This document shows, in pieces, positions 52,929 to 61,217 of a DNA stretch of 64,000 nt. The stretch's first letter is position 1. The number at the start of each line of letters is the position of its first letter. Both the position numbers and the translations under genes were made by a program. The DNA is from Cochleicola gelatinilyticus (lineage in GTDB: Bacteria > Bacteroidota > Bacteroidia > Flavobacteriales > Flavobacteriaceae), in contig NZ_LRXL01000037.1 in assembly GCF_001637325.1 (NCBI RefSeq), positions 186,001 through 250,000 on the forward strand, in the 5' to 3' direction. The notes below the pieces were generated by a model. The model ran no database searches, was not told where the DNA came from, and worked only from the letters and a program-made list of their open reading frames with translations.

Positions 52929-53149
52929 GGTTTCGGGGTTTTACTTTTAAACAGCCCGAACCAATTGGGATTTAGTATTTTTAATTTGATGAGAACCCAA
53001 GGCATTACCACTAAGCATAGCCCAATTACAAGAGAAAGTAACGGACTTACACCTATTTCATTTTCATATTTTATTCTGAAAAATAAAGTTACTACCACAT
53101 AGACACTAATTAGAATGTCTGAAGCTTTTGGATTTAGTTGTAAATTCAT
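52925..53149 (-). CDS. small membrane protein (74 aa)
   Basis: Two hydrophobic segments (ILISVYVVVTLFFRI and LLSLVIGLCLVVMPWVLI) and a basic tail. The gene lies between the receiver gene and acs on the same strand. Unknown family. Confidence 0.6.
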   Translation of the reverse strand: MNLQLNPKASDILISVYVVVTLFFRIKYENEIGVSPLLSLVIGLCLVVMPWVLIKLKILNPNWFGLFKSKTPKP

Positions 53150-53220
53150 GTCTTAGTTTTTAATTAAACATTGTTTGTTTGCACACAAAACCAACATTTA
53201 AAAGACTTGTAAGACAAATT

Positions 53221-53586
53221 TCAAGTCAGAAGTTCCATGATTTCTGAAACTAATTTTTTTACTGAAAAAGGTTTCGTTACATATTTATCTGCTCCAAGCT
53301 TTAAACCCTTTTCAATATCTGAAGCTTTGTTTTTCGCGGTTAAGAAAACTACTTTACTAGCTTCTAGACCGGATGTATTATTAATATGTTTAAGCGTTTG
53401 GTATCCATCTACATTTGGCATCATGATATCGAGTAATACAATATCTGGAGTTTGTTCTTTTAAGATCTCTAATGCTTCGCTACCATCCCTCGCTATAAAA
53501 ACCTCAAAATCTTGTTTCTTAAAGGCATATTCCAACGACATTACGATGTTGGGCTCGTCATCAACAATTAAAATTTTGTGTTTCAT
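53221..53586 (-). CDS. single-domain response regulator (receiver only)
   Basis: A 121-residue receiver: MKHKILIVDDEPNIV (acidic pair), DIVLLDIMMPNVDG (phosphoacceptor), VVFLTAKN and KYVTKPFS (Lys). There is no output domain, so it should act by protein contact or as phosphate relay. It starts 16 bases after the symporter-kinase stop and is its likely partner. The ORF extends upstream in frame, but this overlaps the kinase gene; the ATG at 53586 begins the receiver fold. Confidence 0.88.
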   Translation of the reverse strand: MKHKILIVDDEPNIVMSLEYAFKKQDFEVFIARDGSEALEILKEQTPDIVLLDIMMPNVDGYQTLKHINNTSGLEASKVVFLTAKNKASDIEKGLKLGADKYVTKPFSVKKLVSEIMELLT

Positions 53587-53602
53587 AGAATCAATCCACA
53601 AG

Positions 53603-56293
53603 TTAATTAAATGGTAAGGTAAAAACAAGTTTTGCTCCTTTTTTTCTAGCCTTATCCGCCCATATTTTTCCGTTGTGTTTTTCAATAATTTGTTTGGTGA
53701 TCGCCAGTCCTAATCCGCTGCCTTCTGGTTTAATGGTATTTTGATGTTGTGACTGATAGAATTTATCAAAAATATAGTCGATATCTTCAGGAGGAATTCC
53801 TTTCCCATTATCACTTACTGAAATCTCAAGCACAGTACTTCCTAGCTTATAATCGATCTCGATAGTTCCCGTTTCCGGTTCACAAAATTTTATAGCATTT
53901 GAAAGCAAATTGTACAGCACTTGAAGAATTCTATCTTCATCGTACTTGATTTTAAAACGATGCACATTTTTTACGTTGATTTGAATTCCTTTTTTAGCAG
54001 CAATATGCTGGGTACTTGCCACTGCTTTTTTAATGGTTTGCTGAATGTCAAGTTGTGATATGGTTAAATTTAAGCGTCCAGTTTCAAGCTTTTCAAAATC
54101 CAGAATATTATTTATAAGTCGTCCCAAGCGATCAGAATCTTGAAGAATGTTGGTTAGAAACTGGTTTTTAATATCGTTTGGCATGTCATCGTCATCGTCC
54201 ATGAGTAATTCGGTGGCAGCGCGAATTCCAGTAATGGGAGTTTTTAATTCGTGTGCTACGGTATCTAAAAAGTCATCTTTTTGCTTGTCTTTGGTGATAA
54301 GTTCATCATTCGCATCTTTTAATTTTGAAGTGAGCTGTGATAATTCTTCAGATTTTTCAATTAAAACTTTGTTGCTCACAATGGTCTCTTTCGATTCCTC
54401 TAAGATTTTCAGTACTTCGACAAGACTTATTTGCTCCTCTTTAACAACACTTGCAATCAGTATTTTAGCGGAAGCACTTCCAATACTACCAGTGAGTAAT
54501 TTTTCAGAAAAATTAATTAATCGGGCATCTGCCAGTTGTGTGTCTGGGGATAATTTATATTTAGTAAAGAAAATTTTTAGCGCTCGGTTTGCCCGGTATT
54601 CTCCTAAAAATCGAATAAGTACATTTTTAATGTCTGCAACATAGGCTTCTCCTTTCCACACTAATGCACTGTCTTGAAGGGTTGTAAAGTTTTTACTATC
54701 CACGAACATTTCAGCATAATTTCGTTCTCTGTAATTTCCTTTCGAAGTGAGTGAAAAGGTTAAGTAGCACAGCCCATTAATAGACATACTCCAAAAAAAG
54801 GCGTGCATGGGAGGACTTAAAAAATCGATTCCGAAGAGGGCGTATGGTTTTAGTGATGAGATATTAAACAAGCCATATTGCACAAAATCATCTGTGCCAG
54901 TGTAGGCTTTTAATATAAATGGTACTACTAAGGTGTAAATCGTAACAGCAAGTCCCGCAACCATTCCTATTATTGCTGCTTTCGAAGAACCTCTGTTCCA
55001 GTATAAACCAATAAAAAAAGAAGGAGCCAGCTGTGAAATAATAACAAACGAAATTAATCCGATGGAGTAGAGGGATAGTTCTTTAGAAAAGGATACATAG
55101 AAGAAATATGCGGCAATAATGATGGTGAAAATGGAAATTCGACGAATGGTCTTTATATATTTTGAATTGCGTTCCGGCAAATTTTTAATAAACTTATCTA
55201 AAAACCCATAAGGTATAATCAAGTTATTACTTACCATCGTAGATAATGCTAAGGTAGAAACCACAACCATTGAAATTACTGCTGAAAATCCACCGAGAAA
55301 TACCAGAGTTGCTAAAAATGAATTTCCATTTTTTAAGGGCAATAAAAGCGTGTAATACTCAGCATTTACTGAAGCATCAAATGTGAGTTTTCCTGCCCAA
55401 GCGATAAAAATTACAAATACATTAAAGAGAAGTAAATACAACGGAAACAACCAAATAGCTTTCTTTAGATGTTTCTCTCTGTTATTTTCTAATACTGAAA
55501 CTTGAAATTGTCTAGGCAGTAGAAAAATAGCTATAAATGAGAGAGCAGTAGTAAAAAACCAATTAAAACCTCCTTCCAGCCCATTCACTGTGGTGAGTTC
55601 TTTAAAGTTCGCTGAGGTTGAAATCTGATTGTAAATATCGGTGGTTCCATCGAAAAGGTAGAAGGTGATATAAACTCCTATAATTAAGAAAAACAATAGT
55701 TTTAAAACCGATTCGAAGGCGACTGTAGCAATAATCCCTTTATGTTTTTCGGAAGCATCTGTATTTTGAGTTCCGAAGAACGTAGCGAAAACAGCAAGTA
55801 ACAACGCAACATAAAAGGTAGAATCGTCTATGACATAAGTGGAAGTATAGCTGGTTTCATCGGCCATAATTTCGAAAGTTTCAGAAACCGCCTTCAGTTG
55901 TAACGAAATGTAAGGTAATGTTCCGAAGAGACAAATTAGGGTGACCAATGCACCTAAAAAACGGTGGTTTCCGTAGCGAAGAGAAATAAAATCTGCTATG
56001 GAAGAAATTTTATGTTGTTTCGATATTCTAATAATTTTCCGAAGTAAGACAATCCATAAAGGCGCTGCAATTACAGGACCCAAGTAAATAGTAAGAAAGT
56101 TAATCCCCGAATTAGCCGCGATACCAATGCTTCCGTAGTAGGTCCATGCCGAACAATAGACCGCTAAAGAGAGGGTGTATACATACGGATTGTTCACCCA
56201 TTTGCTCTGTCGTTTTTTTTCAGCAAAAAAAGCTATGTAAAATAACACCGAGAGGTACACGACAATGATAACGATTAAGGCGTAATTACTCAT
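53603..56293 (-). CDS. Na+/solute-symporter-like sensor histidine kinase (CbrA-type)
   Basis: An 896-residue fusion. Residues about 1-520 form the sodium:solute-symporter membrane domain (AWTYYGSIGIAANSGINFLTIYLGP, GFSAVISMVVVSTLALSTMVSNN). A STAC-like/linker region follows, then HisKA (LDTVAHELKTPITGIRAATELL) and HATPase (NLLSNAIKF, DNGKGIP, GSGLGLAITK). It probably senses uptake of a substrate such as acetate through its own transport domain. Upstream is a 64-aa membrane protein gene that it overlaps by 8 bases. Confidence 0.9.
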   Translation of the reverse strand: MSNYALIVIIVVYLSVLFYIAFFAEKKRQSKWVNNPYVYTLSLAVYCSAWTYYGSIGIAANSGINFLTIYLGPVIAAPLWIVLLRKIIRISKQHKISSIADFISLRYGNHRFLGALVTLICLFGTLPYISLQLKAVSETFEIMADETSYTSTYVIDDSTFYVALLLAVFATFFGTQNTDASEKHKGIIATVAFESVLKLLFFLIIGVYITFYLFDGTTDIYNQISTSANFKELTTVNGLEGGFNWFFTTALSFIAIFLLPRQFQVSVLENNREKHLKKAIWLFPLYLLLFNVFVIFIAWAGKLTFDASVNAEYYTLLLPLKNGNSFLATLVFLGGFSAVISMVVVSTLALSTMVSNNLIIPYGFLDKFIKNLPERNSKYIKTIRRISIFTIIIAAYFFYVSFSKELSLYSIGLISFVIISQLAPSFFIGLYWNRGSSKAAIIGMVAGLAVTIYTLVVPFILKAYTGTDDFVQYGLFNISSLKPYALFGIDFLSPPMHAFFWSMSINGLCYLTFSLTSKGNYRERNYAEMFVDSKNFTTLQDSALVWKGEAYVADIKNVLIRFLGEYRANRALKIFFTKYKLSPDTQLADARLINFSEKLLTGSIGSASAKILIASVVKEEQISLVEVLKILEESKETIVSNKVLIEKSEELSQLTSKLKDANDELITKDKQKDDFLDTVAHELKTPITGIRAATELLMDDDDDMPNDIKNQFLTNILQDSDRLGRLINNILDFEKLETGRLNLTISQLDIQQTIKKAVASTQHIAAKKGIQINVKNVHRFKIKYDEDRILQVLYNLLSNAIKFCEPETGTIEIDYKLGSTVLEISVSDNGKGIPPEDIDYIFDKFYQSQHQNTIKPEGSGLGLAITKQIIEKHNGKIWADKARKKGAKLVFTLPFN

Positions 56294-56480
56294 AATGTCT
56301 CTTTAGAACAATGAATGAAATTACAACAGACAGAAGCCACACCGAAAAAATAAAAAAGTAAAAAATGGGGATGCCGAACAAATGACCGGTACCATTAAAA
56401 ATTAGGAGAAATGGAATGTTTAAGACCACAAACAAAGCGATAGAAAGCACGATTAGTTTTTGTTCATGACGTTTTTTCAT
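56286..56480 (-). CDS. small membrane protein upstream of symporter-kinase
   Basis: A 64-residue protein with two hydrophobic segments (LIVLSIALFVVLNIPFLLIF and FYFFIFSVWLLSVVISFIVL). Its 3' end overlaps the kinase start by 8 bases. Position before a symporter-type gene and the two-helix build suggest a DUF3311/DUF4212-like small subunit. Confidence 0.6.
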   Translation of the reverse strand: MKKRHEQKLIVLSIALFVVLNIPFLLIFNGTGHLFGIPIFYFFIFSVWLLSVVISFIVLKRHYE

Positions 56481-56641
56481 TTAGAATATATTAAGTGCTT
56501 GTTTTGGTTTGTGAAAAGTAGTGTAAAAATATCAATTTTATAAAGTAGTAAAAATCAGCACTGCAAAAACTGCACTGCTGATTTCGTACTAACAATTTGA
56601 AAAACTGCTGTTATTTCTGAAAAATATTATGAAATAACAAT

Positions 56642-58348
56642 TTAATGTCCAGTAGCTTCCCCCGCGCCTGAAGGAATTCTAATATTTTCTACTATATCTT
56701 GGACATGTTCTGGTGGTTCAGGTGTCATTCTTGAAACCACAACTGAAATAACAAAGTTTACTACCATTGCGATCGTTCCGAAACCTTCTGGAGAGATGCC
56801 AAACCACCAGTCGTCTTTTAATCCGGCGACAGCGTCTTTTCCTCCATCAAAAAGCCCAAATTTAAATTTTAGCATATAGAATAACATTAAAGTCAACCCT
56901 ACGATCATCCCTGCAATGGCCCCTTCTTTATTCATCCGCTTATCGAATATTCCCAACACAATGGCAGGGAAGAAGGAGGCGGCTGCGAGACCAAACGCCA
57001 GGGCGACGACGGCTGCTACAAATCCCGGTGGGTTTATCCCGAAGTAACCTGCAATAACCACGGCTACTGCAGCACTTAAACGTGCAGCTATAAGTTCTCC
57101 TTTTTCGGAAATATTTGGCTTTATAATTTTTTTGAATAAATCGTGAGAAATAGAAGATGCGATTACTAATAATAATCCGGCTGCGGTCGATAATGCTGCG
57201 GCTAATCCACCAGCACCTACTAAAGCAACGACCCAATTAGGTAATTCTGCTATTTCTGGATTTGCCAATACCATAATATCTCGGTCTATTGTTAATTCGT
57301 TGGTGGCGCTATCTTCAACATAGGTAACAATACCGTCATTGTTTTTATCTTCGAATTGTAGAAGCCCGGTTTTTTCCCAATTTGATACCCATTCTGGTAG
57401 ATCTGCATATTTTTCATTGCTCACTGTTTCTATAAGATTTACTCTTGCAAACACTGCCACAGCTGGGACTGTTGTATATAAAATGGCAATAAATAATAAC
57501 GCCCATCCTGCCGACTTACGAGCATCTTTTACTCTTGGAACCGTAAAGAAGCGAACTATTACATGCGGCAATCCTGCTGTTCCCGCCATAAGCGCAAGAG
57601 TAATTGCAAAAACATCCATTGTAGATTTACTTCCGGAGGTGTATTCACTAAAGCCGAGTTCTTGTTGCAGTCCGTCTAGTTTATCTAATAGATATACACC
57701 ATCCTCTCCTACACCACCAAACCCTAATTGCGGAATTGGATTTCCTGTCATTTGTATTGAGATGAAAATAGCAGGTACCATAAAGGCAAAAATAAGGACA
57801 CAATATTGTGCTACTTGCGTGTATGTAATTCCTTTCATTCCTCCCAATACAGCATAGAAAAGAACGATCGCCATTCCAATGTACACTCCGGTGTTAATAT
57901 CTACTTCGAGATAGCGGGAGAATACAATTCCTACTCCTCTCATTTGACCAGCTACGTAAGTAAACGATACAATTAAAGCTGCTATTACAGCGACAATACG
58001 TGCAAAATTTGAGTAATACCGGTCGCCGATAAAATCGGGTACAGTAAACTTCCCAAATTTTCTAAGGTAGGGAGCAAGTAACAATGCTAAAAGCACGTAC
58101 CCTCCGGTCCATCCCATTAAGTATACCGATCCGTCATACCCTCCAAAGGATACAATTCCAGCTAATGAAATAAACGATGCGGCAGACATCCAATCTGCTG
58201 CAGTAGCCATACCATTCATAATGGGGGGAACCCCACCACCTGCTACATAAAATTCTTTTGATGATCCTGCTCTGGCCCATATTGCAATTCCTATATAAAG
58301 TGCAAAAGTGACCCCAACGAGTATCCAAGTCCAAGCTAATATTCCCAT
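56642..58348 (-). CDS. actP: sodium:solute symporter, cation/acetate symporter ActP type
   Basis: A 568-residue SSS protein with about 13 hydrophobic segments. GGGVPPIMNGMATAADWMSAASFI and GYDGSVYLMGWTGGYVLLAL lie at the N-terminus; LPHVIVRFFTVP and GGLAAALSTAAGLLLVI (Na2 site region) further on. This subfamily is ActP/YjcG, which moves acetate or similar short acids with sodium. It is preceded by the DUF4212 gene, a standard ActP partner in Bacteroidota. Confidence 0.87.
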   Translation of the reverse strand: MGILAWTWILVGVTFALYIGIAIWARAGSSKEFYVAGGGVPPIMNGMATAADWMSAASFISLAGIVSFGGYDGSVYLMGWTGGYVLLALLLAPYLRKFGKFTVPDFIGDRYYSNFARIVAVIAALIVSFTYVAGQMRGVGIVFSRYLEVDINTGVYIGMAIVLFYAVLGGMKGITYTQVAQYCVLIFAFMVPAIFISIQMTGNPIPQLGFGGVGEDGVYLLDKLDGLQQELGFSEYTSGSKSTMDVFAITLALMAGTAGLPHVIVRFFTVPRVKDARKSAGWALLFIAILYTTVPAVAVFARVNLIETVSNEKYADLPEWVSNWEKTGLLQFEDKNNDGIVTYVEDSATNELTIDRDIMVLANPEIAELPNWVVALVGAGGLAAALSTAAGLLLVIASSISHDLFKKIIKPNISEKGELIAARLSAAVAVVIAGYFGINPPGFVAAVVALAFGLAAASFFPAIVLGIFDKRMNKEGAIAGMIVGLTLMLFYMLKFKFGLFDGGKDAVAGLKDDWWFGISPEGFGTIAMVVNFVISVVVSRMTPEPPEHVQDIVENIRIPSGAGEATGH

Positions 58349-58375
58349 AATATGTTTTGTTTTGTTTGGTTAGTT

Positions 58376-58636
58376 TTATTCGTCTACTCCATATTTCTTA
58401 TCCAGTTTATTCATCAGCCTTATGTAGACGAATATGAGGATAACAAAGACATAGATTGATCCTTGTTGTGCAAACCAGAAACCTAGTTTAAATCCACCCA
58501 TTTTTATGGTATTTAACTGGTCTACGAGTAAAATTCCGAAGACATAGGAAACCAGAAACCAAATGGATAATAAAATGGCTAAGTACTTTAGATTTTCTTT
58601 CCAGTACGCCGTTGCGTTTTTTTGTTTTTCAGTCAT
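58376..58636 (-). CDS. DUF4212 symporter small subunit
   Basis: An 86-residue protein with two hydrophobic segments; KENLKYLAILLSIWFLVSYV and LGFWFAQQGSIYVFVILIF are typical of DUF4212, which is paired with ActP-type symporters as the small subunit. 27 bases before actP. Confidence 0.88.
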   Translation of the reverse strand: MTEKQKNATAYWKENLKYLAILLSIWFLVSYVFGILLVDQLNTIKMGGFKLGFWFAQQGSIYVFVILIFVYIRLMNKLDKKYGVDE

Positions 58637-58647
58637 AATTGATTGTT

Positions 58648-59895
58648 TTATAGATAAATCATAGCTTGAAGTGATATGATGCTGGAGTCTACTTCTCCAA
58701 ATGATTGATTATTATATTCTAAGGTTAGTTTTGAATTATGACCACTTAAATACGCATTTACGCCGATACCCAGCGTGTTCCTGTTGTCGCTTACCGCGTC
58801 GTAGCTATGAGTACCATAACTTACATACGGTTGAAATCTGGTTTTACTAAGGTCTCCTTTAAAAACATACCCCACATGTCCATACAACATACTTCCAGTT
58901 CCATAGGCACTAAATAGATAGTCTTTTCCATAATCGCTGGATTGAAATACAGCATAAGCCGTTAAGGCACTCCCGTCATCTCCTAGTGGGGTGTCATAAA
59001 AAGCATCTACTGCAAAAATGGACACATCTTCACCTTCCAATACTGGGGCAATCTCAGAACCGGTGTCTATAACAGCACCTTTAGGATGTAAAAAAAACCC
59101 TGCTCCTACATTAAAAACCTTTTTACCACCCAGATACGTTCCTACTTTATATGGTAAAAAATTTGATTCTTGGTCTAAAAAGTTATAATCGAAATAACCT
59201 GCATAGGTTTTTCCGGCGTCCTTAGACCCTAAAGTGGCACGGCCATTATAAACAGCATCTCCGCCAGGAGTGGCCACGCGACCATCCAACGAAGAAACAG
59301 CAGCATCATTAATGGCTACTCTATATTGAAGTTTATCGAAGCTTCCTTTAGCAAAAACACCAAGATGACGTGCAAATTGATCTGATAATCCAATCGTAGC
59401 CCATGATTGACGGTTGTTATCGAGAGTCATCATGTTTAGTGTACTCTGGCTGTTTAACCTTGAAATTCCATTAAAATAATGCAATCCGCCACCTACTGTG
59501 TGGTTTGTAGCCACATTGTACTGTGCCCAAACATCATGAAAGAAAATCTGAGAACCGTCTCCTTTACCCGTAGGACTCAATTGTGAACTATTTAAACTGT
59601 TAAGTCCGAAATGAGTAAGGATCATAAAATCCTTATTAATTTGAGCAAACATTAAAATACGGGCACGTCTTAAATTGAAATTTAAAGCGCTGTTTTCGTT
59701 CCCATTTGCATCGAAGGTGTCATCGGTATTGTAGTTAGCTTGTACTTGTGCCCAGGAAATAATTCGAAGGTATTTTGAACCATCCTCATTAAATTTAACT
59801 TTTAAACCACCAGAATAATCGGGAGATCCTTGGGCATGCATAAATTGAAAGGACAAAACAAAAAGTCCGATCATTATAAGAGTTTGTTTTCTCAT
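58648..59895 (-). CDS. outer-membrane porin-like protein
   Basis: A 415-residue protein with signal peptide (LIMIGLFVLSFQFMHAQ) and repeated amphipathic beta strands (FNLRRARILMFAQINKDF, VGGGLHYFNG, KLTLEYNNQSF), ending in QAMIYL. The build fits the phosphate-selective porin/O-P-like family. As first gene of the acetate cluster it probably lets the transporter substrate through the outer membrane. 11 bases before the DUF4212 gene. Confidence 0.82.
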   Translation of the reverse strand: MRKQTLIMIGLFVLSFQFMHAQGSPDYSGGLKVKFNEDGSKYLRIISWAQVQANYNTDDTFDANGNENSALNFNLRRARILMFAQINKDFMILTHFGLNSLNSSQLSPTGKGDGSQIFFHDVWAQYNVATNHTVGGGLHYFNGISRLNSQSTLNMMTLDNNRQSWATIGLSDQFARHLGVFAKGSFDKLQYRVAINDAAVSSLDGRVATPGGDAVYNGRATLGSKDAGKTYAGYFDYNFLDQESNFLPYKVGTYLGGKKVFNVGAGFFLHPKGAVIDTGSEIAPVLEGEDVSIFAVDAFYDTPLGDDGSALTAYAVFQSSDYGKDYLFSAYGTGSMLYGHVGYVFKGDLSKTRFQPYVSYGTHSYDAVSDNRNTLGIGVNAYLSGHNSKLTLEYNNQSFGEVDSSIISLQAMIYL

Positions 59896-59957
59896 TGTTT
59901 AAGAGGTTAGTTAGTGAGTAATTGGTCTTGTGTGCACTGCTAAGCTCTATAAAACAA

Positions 59958-59996
59958 TTTGTTAATTAAAAATTAATATAGTTATTTGTTAATTAA
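59958..59996. repeat. 12-bp direct repeat upstream of the porin gene
   Basis: TTTGTTAATTAA occurs at 59958-59969 and 59985-59996, 27 bases apart. The second copy continues into GTTAATTAAC, a perfect palindrome. The pair lies 62-101 bases upstream of the porin start, where a TAnnTTTG box is not evident. A binding site for an activator is possible. Confidence 0.45.
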
Positions 59997-60002
59997 CTAT
60001 AC

Positions 60003-60422
60003 TTAATCTTTGAAACGCTCCCATTTTATAAGCATAAATTTGTCACCTAATTCTGTGACTACAACTCCAGCACCATGTAGATTTTCGGTGTTTTGAAAAT
60101 ATGCTCCTAGTTCTTTGGAGTTTAATATTTTATAAGTAGGGTGATAGTTCGCGTTGTAAGGTCGCTTTATATTGTATTTCTTTACCCAGTTCATAATACT
60201 AACATGAGAAATTCCAAGGATGCGTTCTATCTCTCGATACGTGAGCCCTTCTAAATAAAGCTGAAGTGATTTGTTGACATAATAGTCATCAATCTTTTTT
60301 CCGATCTTGTTAACTGTAAAGAAATAATTGCAGCTCTTGCATTTATATCGCTGGCGATTATTAACAATTCCGCTTTTAATATGCTTGGTTGATCCACAAT
60401 TAGGGCAAAGCTCGATTTTCAT
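60003..60422 (-). CDS. InsA-like zinc-ribbon/HTH protein (domesticated transposase module)
   Basis: A 139-residue protein. A zinc ribbon (CPNCGSTKHIKSG ... QRYKCKSCNYFF, four Cys) is followed by an HTH (GLTYREIERILGISHVSIMNWVKK), the layout of IS1-type InsA. From about 90 onward a conserved extra domain (GAYFQNTENLHGAGVVVTELGDKFML) replaces the transposase catalytic part; no DDE frame lies nearby and no terminal repeats are seen. It is thus probably a transcription factor. It is upstream of the porin operon in the same orientation. Confidence 0.7.
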   Translation of the reverse strand: MKIELCPNCGSTKHIKSGIVNNRQRYKCKSCNYFFTVNKIGKKIDDYYVNKSLQLYLEGLTYREIERILGISHVSIMNWVKKYNIKRPYNANYHPTYKILNSKELGAYFQNTENLHGAGVVVTELGDKFMLIKWERFKD

Positions 60423-60438
60423 ATATAGTATTTTAGCA

Positions 60439-60446
60439 CAAATATA
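60439..60446 (-). promoter_or_regulatory. -7 element of the InsA-like gene
   Basis: TATATTTG on the minus strand, 17 bases before the ATG, so the mRNA has a very short leader. Confidence 0.5.
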
Positions 60447-60616
60447 TCAATTTAGCAAAATATTATTTAACGAAAAGCTCTCTTTTCTGAAATTTCTATA
60501 ACATGTTCGCCCCACAAAAGCTTTGAAGTCTAATACAGGAACAGTTTTTTATTATGTAGTAGTTGATCTAAAGATGGGGTTTCTTCGGAAATAAGATTTA
60601 TTGTAAGTGATGCTAT

Positions 60617-61210
60617 CTAGTTGAAGTAGGGATTTTGATATTCGGGGATGGTGATTCCTCTTAAATTGAAGATAATAAAATGGTTTAAAAGATCAGTTTG
60701 GTGATATTTTTCAATCAAGTTACTATTTTTAAAAGCAATCTCTTCGAAACGTTTAAAATAGAGATCACAAAAAAGCTGCACATTTACCTTTGGAAGTAAA
60801 ATTCCTTGTTCTTGTGCTTTTTGAAGTAAACCAAAAATGATTTCATTAACGAATTCGTTTCTAAAATCATCGAATATTAAATTGGCTTTGGGATAGTATT
60901 TCTGAAGCCCAAAAATAAAAGAGGGTTTGTAATACTGAAGGTGTTCGAACGCTTTTTTATAAAAGATGATAATATTGGTAATGGGATCGACCTCCTCCGA
61001 TTTGATATTGTCTTTCATATCACTTTTATAGGCTTCAATTAAATACTGAACACATGCTATAACCAATGCCTCTTTACTTCCGAAGCATTTATAAATTGTT
61101 TTTTTTGAAATACCCAACGAACTCGCCAACTCATCCATGCTATAGCGTTTGCTGCCGAACTGGGTAAAATTAGCGACCGAATATTCTATTAATTCTTCTT
61201 TACTAATCAT
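60617..61210 (-). CDS. TetR/AcrR-family regulator
   Basis: A 197-residue regulator with an N-terminal TetR HTH (YSMDELASSLGISKKTIYKCFGSKEALV). The C-terminal ligand domain is not characteristic. It starts 7 bases behind the outer-membrane efflux gene, so it is the last gene of the RND operon, unlike the common divergent placement; autoregulation is likely. Confidence 0.85.
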   Translation of the reverse strand: MISKEELIEYSVANFTQFGSKRYSMDELASSLGISKKTIYKCFGSKEALVIACVQYLIEAYKSDMKDNIKSEEVDPITNIIIFYKKAFEHLQYYKPSFIFGLQKYYPKANLIFDDFRNEFVNEIIFGLLQKAQEQGILLPKVNVQLFCDLYFKRFEEIAFKNSNLIEKYHQTDLLNHFIIFNLRGITIPEYQNPYFN

Positions 61211-61217
61211 TGTTTAT

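Noticed and set aside
60003-60422. InsA-like gene as part of an insertion sequence
   Set aside because: No catalytic transposase frame, no terminal inverted repeats and no target duplication were found around it.
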